64,000 nucleotides of DNA from Brevibacillus formosus (GTDB lineage Bacteria > Bacillota > Bacilli > Brevibacillales > Brevibacillaceae): positions 93,648 to 157,647 of the forward strand of contig NZ_PXZL01000034.1 in assembly GCF_003013405.1 (NCBI RefSeq). Direction: 5' to 3'. The notes under the pieces were generated by a model. The model was given only the letters and a program-made list of their open reading frames with translations, did no database searches and had not been told where the DNA came from. Positions within the stretch are counted from its first letter, which is position 1. Each line of letters begins with the position of its first letter. Below are positions 44,457 to 52,742 of the stretch, piece after piece. The translations under genes and the position numbers were made by a program.

Positions 44457-44973
44457 ATCTCTTCACCCCTACAGCGTATACGGCTCCATCTTTTTCTTGA
44501 AGCATAATTTCCGGAAGTGGTCTTCTTGGGGGACCAGCAAGCGGCTTACCTGTGGCGACATCAAATTTCCCATGATGGCAAGGACATAGCAGCTCTTTCT
44601 CATCTCGGTCCCAAAATACCGGACAACGCAGATGGGTGCATGCATTTTGATACGCCTTGTATTCCTTTTCCTTCACATATACGAACAACGCGCTGTCATG
44701 CTCTCCTGGATAAGCAAACTCGATCGCATCTCCGGGTTTTATATCGCTGAGATTCGCGATTTTTTGTGTGGGATACGACTTGCTGGATGAACTCATCAGC
44801 TCCTTGGCAGCTAATGCTCCCCATGGCAGAGTAGATGCCGCGAAAAGACCGGCCGCTCCTACCATTTTTTTCATAAAACTCCGTCGATCCAGACTACGCT
44901 CATTGGAACGATTGATGTTATGTGTATAATTGTCATCCTTCAACGGAATGGGGCGGGTTTTCTCGTTCTCCAT
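44440..44973 (-). CDS. Tat-exported Rieske [2Fe-2S] protein
   Basis: 177 residues. A twin-arginine signal (RRSFMKKMVGAAGLFAAST, residues about 26-44) precedes a Rieske domain. The cluster motifs are CTHLRCPVFW and CPCHHGKFD, giving C-x-H and C-x-x-H ligands. A C-terminal PPRRPLPEI is usual. It should sit on the outer face of the membrane, tethered by its uncleaved helix. It is downstream of the 4Fe-4S protein gene by 16 bp. Rieske subunits link quinol or cytochrome b to terminal acceptors. Confidence 0.9.
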   Translation of the reverse strand: MENEKTRPIPLKDDNYTHNINRSNERSLDRRSFMKKMVGAAGLFAASTLPWGALAAKELMSSSSKSYPTQKIANLSDIKPGDAIEFAYPGEHDSALFVYVKEKEYKAYQNACTHLRCPVFWDRDEKELLCPCHHGKFDVATGKPLAGPPRRPLPEIMLQEKDGAVYAVGVKRYEEQL

Positions 44974-44989
44974 AAGGTATATCTCCCCT

Positions 44990-45559
44990 CTAGAATAGCT
45001 TCTGTTTGCCCTGCAGAATGCCAGGCAGGCTAATTTTTACATTGGTTTCGCCTTCCAGCACATCTGGGTCGTGGCTGGCAGTCCATTTGCGATTGGCCAA
45101 AGGAATCTGTGCCCGTTTTTCTTCCAGCTCTGCTTCCTCAATCCACTGCAAGGTGTTTGTCGGGCAAACCGAAGCGCACATCGGCGGGATTCCCTCTTTC
45201 GTACGGTCGTAGCATAGATCGCATTTGTACATGAGATTCTGCTCTTCATCAAATTTCGGAATCCCATAGGGGCAGGCAATCGTACAATTTTGACAACCGA
45301 TGCATTTCTCTACCAAGGCTGACAATACGGCCCCATTATCTGCGATTTGAATCGCCTGAGCAGGACAGCTGCGGGCACAAGCAGGATTGACACAATGAAA
45401 GCACATGAGAGGAATCGTTTGTCTGCTGATAAACGGGTCCACATCCAGCACGTAATTTCGGTTTCGGTTGTCGTGACCTCCACATTGTGTACACGCCGCC
45501 AAGCAGCTTCGACAACCGATGCAATTGTCCATTTCGATGTATAAGACTTGTTTACCCAT
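44990..45559 (-). CDS. Four-cluster 4Fe-4S electron-transfer protein
   Basis: 189 residues from the ATG at 45559 after GGAGGAG. Four ferredoxin-type cysteine groups are seen: CIGCRSCLAAC, CFHCVNPACARSC, CIGCQNCTIAC, and CDLCYDRTKEGIPPMCASVC. The order matches the NrfC/HycB/DMSO-reductase-B family, which passes electrons between a membrane subunit and a molybdopterin enzyme. It overlaps the catalytic-subunit gene by 8 bp. No signal peptide is present, so it faces the cytoplasm. Confidence 0.93.
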   Translation of the reverse strand: MGKQVLYIEMDNCIGCRSCLAACTQCGGHDNRNRNYVLDVDPFISRQTIPLMCFHCVNPACARSCPAQAIQIADNGAVLSALVEKCIGCQNCTIACPYGIPKFDEEQNLMYKCDLCYDRTKEGIPPMCASVCPTNTLQWIEEAELEEKRAQIPLANRKWTASHDPDVLEGETNVKISLPGILQGKQKLF

Positions 45560-47726
45560 GGCGAACTCCTCCATGTTTGTGCTTGATGATTTTCGCGGCG
45601 CACGCTTTAAACTCAGGCATTTTACTGTAAGGGTCCAATGCCGGGTTGGTCAGCAGATTGATAGACTGCGCTTTTCCCCAGTGGTACGGAACAAACACCG
45701 TATCCTCTCGAATCGCCTCGATAACTTTCACGCGGTACTGCGCCTCGCCTCTTCTTGTTTTCAGAGTGACCAGCTCATCGTGTTCAATACCGTAGCGTGT
45801 CGCTGTTTTTGGGTGAACCTCTAGCAGAGGATCAGGATACATGTCCTTCAAAAACGGGATTCGTCTTGTCTGATTCCCGGACAAATAGTGGAACACAACT
45901 CGTCCCGTAGTTAACCGCAAAGGATATTCTTCATCCGGCTCCTCCGCTGGCGGGCGGTAAGGCAGCGCACATATTTTGGCTTTGCCATCCGGGTGATAAA
46001 ATTTTTTATCCAGGAATAAATGGGGCTGTCCCTCGTCGCCTTCCTCGCGGCACGGCCAGAAAACACCATTGTTTTGATCAATTTTCTCGTAGGTGACCCC
46101 ATAATAGTCAGCTATTCCGCCTTTGGAGACCTGACGTATTTCATTGAAAATATCCTGTGGAGACTTCAAGTGAGTAAAGAATTGTCCGCGCCCCATTCTT
46201 TTGGCGATTTCTATCTGAATCCACCAGTCAGGCTTGGATTCTGCAAACCATTCCTGTGCCTGACGGTGACGAATGATGCGTCCTTCGAGATTGGTTGTCG
46301 TTCCATCGTCCTCTGCCCAAGACGTAACGGGAAGAACGACATCGGCGTATTCAGCTGATTCCGACAAGTAAAAGTCGCAGCAAACCATAAAATCAAGACT
46401 TTTCAGGGACTCCCGAACATGGTTTAGATTTGGCGCACTTACAACCGGATTGGAGCAGAGTAAGTATAAGCTGCGAATCGTTTTATCCTTCATGAGCTGG
46501 AACATCTCATAGGCAGAGACGCCTTTCTGTGGCATCTCTTCCGCTGGGATGCCCCAGGCACACGCTATTTCACGCACATGTTCAGGATTGTCGAGCTTGC
46601 GGTAGCCAGGCAATTGATCGGCTTTTTGCCCGTGTTCCCGTCCCCCCTGACCGTTGCCTTGACCGGTAAGGGTTGCAACACCCGATTTTGGACGGCCAAT
46701 CTTGCCTGTGACGAGCGACATGTTGGTATAGGCAGATACGTTGTCTGTCCCTTTCGACTGCTGTTCCACACCACGGCAGAACATTACAATCGCATCAGGT
46801 GCCCTCCCGAAAATGTCGGCAGCCCGCACAATCTTCTCCACCGAAACCCCTGTTATTTCGCTGACATACTCCGGTGTGAAGGTAGCAACTACTTCTTTTG
46901 TTTCTTCAAAACCATTCGTATGATTTCGTATAAAGTCTTCATCGATATGCCCATTCTTGATCAGGAGATGAACGATTCCGTTTGCCAGCGCCAAATCTGT
47001 GCCGGGCCGCAAATCCAGATGGATATCTGCGCGACGTGCCAAAGGTGTTTCCCTTGGATCGGCTACGATCAGATAACCGCCTCGATTTTGCACTTCCCAA
47101 ATACGAAACATGCTGGTTGGATGACATTCAGCCGCATTTGAACCAGCCAAAAACAAGCAGTCTGTTTGGTGAATATCCGTCCAGGGAACGGTAGAACCGC
47201 GGTCAATCCCCAAACTTCGATTCAATCCCGCCGCAGCGGAGGACATGCAGAAGCGGCCATTGTAGTCGATATAGCGGGTTTGCAAGGCGACCCGCGCAAA
47301 CTTACCCGTGAGGTAGCATTTTTCGTTCGTCATGGAAACGCCAGAGTAAACAGACAAAGTATCTTTGCCATAGTTGTGCTGCAACTCCTTGAACTTGGAA
47401 ACGATCAAGTCAAGCGCTTCCTCCCATGACGCTTCCCGAAAACCTTCCGCCGTGCCTTTTAATGAAGCATCTGATCGAATCAACGGCCGCTGTATCCGAT
47501 CCGGATGGTTCACCTGCTGATAAGCCGTCACCCCTTTGGGGCACATCTTCCCCAGATTGACAGGGAAATCGTACCGTGGCTCCACTCCGATAATCTTGTT
47601 CGTCGTTGTATCTACACGCAGGTTCATCCCGCATTGCATACCGCAATAGCAGCAATGCGTGCTGACCAATTTCTCGTTAGGATGAATCTTGTTTTCCACT
47701 ACTTTAAAAAATTTATCCTTTGGCAT
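45552..47726 (-). CDS. Molybdopterin oxidoreductase (nitrate reductase catalytic subunit, Nas/Nap type)
   Basis: 724 residues from the ATG at 47726 after GGGAGG. The N-terminal [4Fe-4S] motif is CCYCGMQCGMNL with the last cysteine in GKMCPKGVTAY. The Mo-ligand region reads NGRFCMSSAAAGLNRSLGID, with cysteine as ligand, as in Nap/NasC/NarB rather than NarG. The C-terminal MopB domain starts near LRLTTGRVVFHYLSGNQTRR. No Tat signal is present, so it is cytoplasmic. Formate dehydrogenase relatives use selenocysteine or cysteine at the same place, but the NarK neighbour and Fnr box favour nitrate. Confidence 0.9.
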   Translation of the reverse strand: MPKDKFFKVVENKIHPNEKLVSTHCCYCGMQCGMNLRVDTTTNKIIGVEPRYDFPVNLGKMCPKGVTAYQQVNHPDRIQRPLIRSDASLKGTAEGFREASWEEALDLIVSKFKELQHNYGKDTLSVYSGVSMTNEKCYLTGKFARVALQTRYIDYNGRFCMSSAAAGLNRSLGIDRGSTVPWTDIHQTDCLFLAGSNAAECHPTSMFRIWEVQNRGGYLIVADPRETPLARRADIHLDLRPGTDLALANGIVHLLIKNGHIDEDFIRNHTNGFEETKEVVATFTPEYVSEITGVSVEKIVRAADIFGRAPDAIVMFCRGVEQQSKGTDNVSAYTNMSLVTGKIGRPKSGVATLTGQGNGQGGREHGQKADQLPGYRKLDNPEHVREIACAWGIPAEEMPQKGVSAYEMFQLMKDKTIRSLYLLCSNPVVSAPNLNHVRESLKSLDFMVCCDFYLSESAEYADVVLPVTSWAEDDGTTTNLEGRIIRHRQAQEWFAESKPDWWIQIEIAKRMGRGQFFTHLKSPQDIFNEIRQVSKGGIADYYGVTYEKIDQNNGVFWPCREEGDEGQPHLFLDKKFYHPDGKAKICALPYRPPAEEPDEEYPLRLTTGRVVFHYLSGNQTRRIPFLKDMYPDPLLEVHPKTATRYGIEHDELVTLKTRRGEAQYRVKVIEAIREDTVFVPYHWGKAQSINLLTNPALDPYSKMPEFKACAAKIIKHKHGGVRHG

Positions 47727-48753
47727 GTTGATTTGCCTCCCTGGCATTGATCTCGTGCGTAGGAACTCCTGTGAAGCGGAACATCCGGTATTTTCTGCGG
47801 CACGGCAAGCAAAGTTCAGCCAAGTGGAATCCTTCTTCCATTTGAAAAGCCATTTCGTTTTTACCCAGCACGTTGATTACATCTGCCGACTGTTCCGCAG
47901 AAACAAACTCATTGCTGCACACTTTGCACTTTTTCATTTCCTGCTCGCCATAGTGCTCGCGATAGTTGCGAGCAAACACACTCATGGGACGGAACGGTAT
48001 GTGAGCCAGTTTTCCGAATGGCAGATAAATCAATGTCACAATCACTGCAAATTGATGAGTGACTGATATGACCGGGTGCCCAAAGCCCCCTAAGAACATG
48101 TTGCTTGCAGTTAACATCAAGCCTGTCACGCTGATAAACAGTAGCAGATATAAAGGCAAAAAGTCGTAGACAAAGGATTGTTCAGCCCGTGCCTGCATGT
48201 TCTTATATCTGCGATACAAAGCCATGACTGCTCCGCCGATGACCATAAAAGCCGTAATGTTCAACGCGTTGTAAAAGAGAAAGGCAACCCAGCCATCCGC
48301 TTGTACGGTCAGAACATCCACACCCATGAACACGACCTGATAGTAGCCATTGTCCGTCATCGTGAAATACATCCAACCAAACACTAATGGAAAGGTGACA
48401 AACGCGGCCAAGATGCATCCCCATCCCAGCAAAATGTGCTGCGTCCAGCGGTACCATCCCCGATTCCAAATAAAGCGATAGATGGCCAAATGATCCACCG
48501 TTGTATTCGCCGTGCTTTTACGAAAGAGAAGGCGTAGCCCCTTTTTCAAAATGACATTCGTTGGCGGGCGATCTGCCCACGCAGAAAATCGGTAAAGGAA
48601 GCCTCCGATAAAGACAAGAGTCCCCACCATATAGCCGTAAAGCGCCAAATCAATATGCGTGAAAAAACGTGTTCCCACGTAACTTAGGACGAACAAGCAA
48701 GCAATGATGATAAAAGCACGCTTCGCCACTTTGGAAGCAAATAGATAGTTCAT
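47713..48753 (-). CDS. Cytochrome b-like (NarI/DsrM-type) membrane protein with cysteine-rich tail
   Basis: 346 residues from the ATG at 48753 after GGGAGGG; the frame to 48855 crosses the Fnr box and is not used. About eight hydrophobic segments. Conserved histidines that could bind haem b are in RGWYRWTQHILLGWGCILA and GHPVISVTHQFAVIVTL. The C-terminal part has CKVCSNEF and CLPCRRKYRMF, a CxxC/CxxC zinc- or cluster-binding tail unusual for NarI. It is the first gene of a seven-gene operon. It probably oxidises menaquinol and donates electrons to the 4Fe-4S protein. Confidence 0.85.
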   Translation of the reverse strand: MNYLFASKVAKRAFIIIACLFVLSYVGTRFFTHIDLALYGYMVGTLVFIGGFLYRFSAWADRPPTNVILKKGLRLLFRKSTANTTVDHLAIYRFIWNRGWYRWTQHILLGWGCILAAFVTFPLVFGWMYFTMTDNGYYQVVFMGVDVLTVQADGWVAFLFYNALNITAFMVIGGAVMALYRRYKNMQARAEQSFVYDFLPLYLLLFISVTGLMLTASNMFLGGFGHPVISVTHQFAVIVTLIYLPFGKLAHIPFRPMSVFARNYREHYGEQEMKKCKVCSNEFVSAEQSADVINVLGKNEMAFQMEEGFHLAELCLPCRRKYRMFRFTGVPTHEINAREANQHAKG

Positions 48754-48800
48754 ACAACACCCTCCCTGCTGCTGCTCATTTTTTCCTTTCGCTTGAGTCC

Positions 48801-48843
48801 ATTGTAGCAACGGCTCGAGACCCAGGTTGTGATTTACCTCACA
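48801..48843 (-). promoter_or_regulatory. Fnr box and -10 of the nitrate-reductase operon
   Basis: TGTGATTTACCTCACA at 48828-48843 is a perfect TGTGA-N6-TCACA Crp/Fnr palindrome. On the minus strand TACAAT at 48801-48806 makes a -10 box; the predicted start is near 48794-48795, which puts the palindrome centre about 41 bp upstream, a class II activation geometry. On the plus strand TATAAT at 48896-48901 could serve fnr, with the site near -72. Confidence 0.85.
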
Positions 48844-48938
48844 CCACTGCCACAATCAGGACAATTTTCTCCCCCCAACCATCGAATTCGGATGATATAA
48901 TGAGTTACCTATGTATCCTTGTTGTAGGGGGGACCCAC

Positions 48939-49646
48939 ATGACCGGAAATGGCACAACCTTTGTCGAGCAGATTTCTTCCGATTTTGTGAATAGCCTTGA
49001 AACGTTTTCTGTTCGGAAAAGTTTTGTTCCCGGAGCCGTTCTGTTTTTGGATGGCGAAAGAGCCGATCAGCTATTCTTAATTTCGTCAGGCCAAATCAAG
49101 CTCACAAAAAACACGAACGATGGAAAAGAATTAACACTGCAAGTATTTGGTGCAGGAGAGCTAGTCGGCGTCTCAGGGCTCTTCGAACAGGAATTGACGT
49201 ATACCTCCACAGGCACCATGTTGATGGAGGGTGAGGTATGGATCATCCCGCGACAAGCGTTGGAAAAAATGCTCATCAAAAACGGTCAATTTTGCGTAGA
49301 CTTCCTCCGTTGGATGGGATTGATGAACAGGCGGATGCAGTCCAAATTTCGCGATTTGCTACTCAATGGCAAAATTGGTGCCTTGTATTCAACGCTCATC
49401 CGCATGAGTAACACATACGGCAAGCCACACCCCGACGGAATCCTCATCGACCTTTCTCTTACCAATCGCGATTTGGCACAATTCATTGGTCTGACACGAG
49501 AAAGTGTCAACCGGATGCTTTCCGATCTGAAAAAACAGGACTCCATCGATCTGCTTCCCCACGGGCATATCTTGATAAAGGACCTTGCCTATTTAAAAGA
49601 GGCGATTTATTGCGATGACTGCCCTCCAGATATTTGCCAAATGTAA
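48939..49646 (+). CDS. fnr: Fnr anaerobic regulator with C-terminal [4Fe-4S] cysteines
   Basis: 235 residues from the ATG at 48939 after GGGGGG; the ATG at 48900 overlaps the -10 box. The cyclic-nucleotide-like barrel covers about 15-130, and the Crp helix-turn-helix is LTNRDLAQFIGLTRESVNRM. The cysteine cluster is at the C-terminus, CDDCPPDIC, Cys225, Cys228 and Cys233, spaced x2 and x4 exactly as in Bacillus Fnr, where an aspartate is the fourth ligand. It senses oxygen through the cluster. It lies divergent from the nitrate operon across a Fnr box, which suggests autoregulation. Confidence 0.94.
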   Translation: MTGNGTTFVEQISSDFVNSLETFSVRKSFVPGAVLFLDGERADQLFLISSGQIKLTKNTNDGKELTLQVFGAGELVGVSGLFEQELTYTSTGTMLMEGEVWIIPRQALEKMLIKNGQFCVDFLRWMGLMNRRMQSKFRDLLLNGKIGALYSTLIRMSNTYGKPHPDGILIDLSLTNRDLAQFIGLTRESVNRMLSDLKKQDSIDLLPHGHILIKDLAYLKEAIYCDDCPPDICQM

Positions 49647-49675
49647 GCAAAGTCTACATCCTTTCTTGAACAAAA

Positions 49676-49705
49676 AAAGTCCTGGACTTGTCCGTCCAAG
49701 ACTTT
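49676..49705. terminator. Bidirectional terminator between fnr and narK
   Basis: AAAGTCcTGGAC (49676-49687) pairs with GTCCAaGACTTT (49694-49705), flanked by A-rich and T-rich runs on both sides. It separates the convergent fnr and narK genes. Confidence 0.9.
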
Positions 49706-49729
49706 TTTTCATGAGTGATTCAAGCTTTT

Positions 49730-51229
49730 TTATCCGTGTCTTTGCTCCGCGAGTTCGCTGAACATGCCAGCATAGTACTCGACATCTCCTGCATCGTCCA
49801 GAATCGCACTGATCGTTAACCATTGGAGATACTGATCTCCATTCTTCCGGCGATTCCAGATCTCCCCTTGCCAATAGCCATTCTTCTTGATCGAGTCCCA
49901 CATCTTTTGATAGAAATCGGCATCCTGCCTGCCAGATTTTAAAATATTGGGGGACTTGCCAATCACCTCATTCATCTCATAACCGGTCACTTTTGTAAAA
50001 GCGTGGTTCGCACTTTTAATGACCCCTCGTGTATCGGTAATCAGTATCGCCTCTCCCGTCTTTTCCATAATGGTGGCGGCGAGCTGCAGCTTCTCTTGAT
50101 AGAACATCCACATCACCAAGACCAAGCTAACAAGTGCAAACTGAGATAAAGCCATGAAACCAATCGCATAATGCCCGGTCAGATTAAACAGCATCGTTAA
50201 GATCAACGGCGGGAAAAATCCTCCTAATCCCCCCATGGCAGATACGATCCCATTCACAATCCCCGCTTGCCGCGAGAAATACATCGGCACTAATTTGAAC
50301 ACGGCACCGTTACCAATTCCGGCACATAGCGCTACCAACAAGCAGCCTACCGTGTACATCAAAATCGATGGTGAGAACGATAAGACAATACCAGACAAGG
50401 CGAGCCCGGCAAACACAATCATCAATGCCTTGAAGGGGTTCCACCTATCTCCTAGCCAGCCTCCCAATGGTCTCGCAAGTGTCGCCAAAAGAATGAACCC
50501 TGCTGTTCTCATACCTGCATCTACTTTATCCAGTTGGAAATGGCTAACTAAAAAATTCGGGAGATACACGGTGAAAGCAACGAAACAGCCAAACGTAATA
50601 AAGTAGAACAAGCTGATTAGCCACAGCTTTTCGTTTTTGTACACACTCTTTATCTGCTGACCAAGAGGAGTCACTACCTTAGGTTCATTTTTATCCCCCA
50701 TCAAGAAGGTTAGCACTGCGAATCCCACAAGCAATAACATGAACATCTGTACAGTAGTTGCCCATCCAAACGATTTAGCCAGAACTGGCGCTGAAAAAGT
50801 GGTTATCGCCGTACCAATATTCCCCATACCGTAGATCCCGTTTACAGAACCATGCTTTTCTTTCGGGTAGTATTTAGGTAGAGAAGTGACACCAACGGAG
50901 AACACCGCTCCGCCTATCCCTATAAATAGCCCGCCGATTAACAAATCTGTATAAGTAGTCGCCTGGCTAATATAAAAGACAGGAGCCAGCAGCAAGAGAA
51001 AGCTTATGCTAAATAAAATTCTCGCGCCAAATCGGTTACTCCAATATCCAACGGGGATTCTCAGCAACGATCCTAGAAGAACAGGAATCGCTGTCACCCA
51101 CGCCACTTCACTTGCACTCATAGGGACGGTTTCCTTGATAAAAGGCATGAGCGATGACAGAATGACCCATACCATGAAACCGACCGTAAGACTCAACGTC
51201 TGTAATGGCAACTGCCATTTTCGTACCAT
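49730..51229 (-). CDS. narK: NarK-type nitrate/nitrite transporter fused to a PAS domain
   Basis: 499 residues from the ATG at 51229 after GAGGGG. Twelve hydrophobic helices (about 10-380). NarK-type features are the RIPVGYWSNRFGARILF loop and GIGNGAVFKLVPMYF in the second half. Residues about 380-495 form a PAS/PAC domain: TGEAILITDTRGVIKSANHA, TKVTGYEMNEVIGK, IWNRRKNGDQYLQWLTISAI. PAS fusion to an MFS nitrate transporter is not a standard arrangement. No kinase or helix-turn-helix follows the PAS. Its promoter shares a Fnr box with hcp. Confidence 0.9.
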   Translation of the reverse strand: MVRKWQLPLQTLSLTVGFMVWVILSSLMPFIKETVPMSASEVAWVTAIPVLLGSLLRIPVGYWSNRFGARILFSISFLLLLAPVFYISQATTYTDLLIGGLFIGIGGAVFSVGVTSLPKYYPKEKHGSVNGIYGMGNIGTAITTFSAPVLAKSFGWATTVQMFMLLLVGFAVLTFLMGDKNEPKVVTPLGQQIKSVYKNEKLWLISLFYFITFGCFVAFTVYLPNFLVSHFQLDKVDAGMRTAGFILLATLARPLGGWLGDRWNPFKALMIVFAGLALSGIVLSFSPSILMYTVGCLLVALCAGIGNGAVFKLVPMYFSRQAGIVNGIVSAMGGLGGFFPPLILTMLFNLTGHYAIGFMALSQFALVSLVLVMWMFYQEKLQLAATIMEKTGEAILITDTRGVIKSANHAFTKVTGYEMNEVIGKSPNILKSGRQDADFYQKMWDSIKKNGYWQGEIWNRRKNGDQYLQWLTISAILDDAGDVEYYAGMFSELAEQRHG

Positions 51230-51268
51230 AAACAACACCCCTCACTTGGGAAATCTTCTTCATCCACT

Positions 51269-51338
51269 ATGATAAGAGGCAAAGTTTGGTTTCGTTGTGA
51301 TTTTAATCACAGCTCCTTCCCGGCAACCCGCTTATAAT
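51269..51338. promoter_or_regulatory. Shared Fnr box for narK and hcp
   Basis: TGTGATTTTAATCACA at 51296-51311 is a perfect Crp/Fnr palindrome, centre 51303.5. On the plus strand TATAAT at 51333-51338 predicts a start near 51345, which is 41.5 bp from the centre. On the minus strand TATCAT at 51269-51274 gives a start near 51262, also 41.5 bp away. One box can thus act as a class II site for both genes. Confidence 0.88.
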
Positions 51339-51374
51339 CAAGGCGAAATCTTGAATCGAAGGAGTGGATTATAC

Positions 51375-52670
51375 ATGTTTTGTTATCAATGTGAACAGAC
51401 TCCAACAGGTGGTTGTAAGGTCATCGGCGTTTGCGGAAAGAATGAAGATCTTGCGAGTATTCAGGATACCATTATTTTTGCTTTAAAAGGAATTGCAGCT
51501 TATGCCACACATGCTCGACAACTAGGCTATATCGATCCTGAAGTGGATGGGATTACACAGGAAGCTCTTTATTTTACATTGACGAATGTGAATTTTAACT
51601 TGGATGAACATTTGCAAATGGCTATGAAAGTAGGGAAAGCCGCGATAAAAGTCATGGAGCTTTTGGATCGGGCCCATACAGATCATTTCGGAGTCCCGCA
51701 GCCAATCACTGTCTCGCAGAATAAAATAGAAGGAAAATGCATCGTTGTTACGGGACACAATCTGTTTGCTCTCGAAGAACTGTTAAAACAGACGGAAGGC
51801 AAAGGAATCAATGTGTATACCCATTCCGAAATGCTGCCTGCACATGGCTATCCCGCACTGAAGAAATATCCTCATTTGAAAGGTAACATTGGGAAAGCAT
51901 GGTACGATCAACGCCAATTGTTCGAGAAATTTCCTGGCGCCATACTGGCTACAACAAACTGTGTGATGCCTATTCGAGGCAGCTACGCCGATCGTTTCTT
52001 TTCGTATGATATAACCGGTTTGGAAAATGTGACGAAAATTGTAGATAACGATTTTGCGCCGCTCATTGAAAAAGCATTGTCTCTTCCTGAGGTTTCCATC
52101 GAATCGGAACTGACTTTGACGACCGGCTATCATCACAAAACGGTTCTCGGCATCGCTCCTGAAATTATTCAGGCAGTCAAGGAAGGAAAGATCAAACGCT
52201 TCTTCGTCATCGCTGGTTGCGACGCTCCTGGCAAGGGAGGCGAGTATTACCGTGAATTGGCTACGTCCTTACCGCCAGAAACAGTCATTCTTACGACCTC
52301 CTGCGGAAAATTCCGTTTTAACGATGTAGATTTCGGCACCGTGCCAGGTACCGGCATCCCACGATATATCGATTTGGGACAGTGCAATAACTCGGTTTCT
52401 ACCATTACGATTGCGGCTGCATTAGCCGATGCCTTCGAGTGTGAAGTGAACGAGCTGCCGGTAAGTATTGTTCTTTCCTGGTTTGAACAAAAAGCGGTTG
52501 CCATCCTGCTCGGTCTGTTTAGCCTGGGGATACAAGATATACGGATCGGTCCAAAATTGCCTGAGTTCATTCAACCCGGTGTTCTGCAAGTATTGCAAGA
52601 CTTGTTCTATATTCAGTTGATTGGCGATGCCCAAGAAGATATGAAGCAAATGCTCGGAATCACACAATAG
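51375..52670 (+). CDS. hcp: Hybrid cluster protein (hydroxylamine reductase), short class
   Basis: 431 residues from the ATG at 51375 after AAGGAG. The N-terminal cluster cysteines are Cys3, Cys6, Cys14 and Cys20 (FCYQCEQTPTGGCKVIGVCG), spaced x2, x7 and x5. Hybrid-cluster ligands appear in TGHNLFALEEL, TTNCVMPI, AGCDAPGKGGEYY, TTSCGKFRFN and DLGQCNNS. It is about 120 residues shorter than typical Hcp of 550 residues, matching the class that lacks one helical bundle. The protein acts on NO or hydroxylamine in nitrosative defence. Fnr control fits nitrate respiration. Confidence 0.95.
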   Translation: MFCYQCEQTPTGGCKVIGVCGKNEDLASIQDTIIFALKGIAAYATHARQLGYIDPEVDGITQEALYFTLTNVNFNLDEHLQMAMKVGKAAIKVMELLDRAHTDHFGVPQPITVSQNKIEGKCIVVTGHNLFALEELLKQTEGKGINVYTHSEMLPAHGYPALKKYPHLKGNIGKAWYDQRQLFEKFPGAILATTNCVMPIRGSYADRFFSYDITGLENVTKIVDNDFAPLIEKALSLPEVSIESELTLTTGYHHKTVLGIAPEIIQAVKEGKIKRFFVIAGCDAPGKGGEYYRELATSLPPETVILTTSCGKFRFNDVDFGTVPGTGIPRYIDLGQCNNSVSTITIAAALADAFECEVNELPVSIVLSWFEQKAVAILLGLFSLGIQDIRIGPKLPEFIQPGVLQVLQDLFYIQLIGDAQEDMKQMLGITQ

Positions 52671-52698
52671 GCTGTCGCCTGTGACCGCCAATCATAAA

Positions 52699-52735
52699 AT
52701 GAGGCACCTTCTTATTACAGAGAGGTGCCTCATTC
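52699..52735. terminator. Bidirectional terminator between hcp and the protease gene
   Basis: AATGAGGCACCT (52699-52710) pairs with AGGTGCCTCATT (52724-52735), followed by CTACCTTTTT. The same inner stem recurs at 58158-58189. Confidence 0.85.
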
Positions 52736-52742
52736 TACCTTT

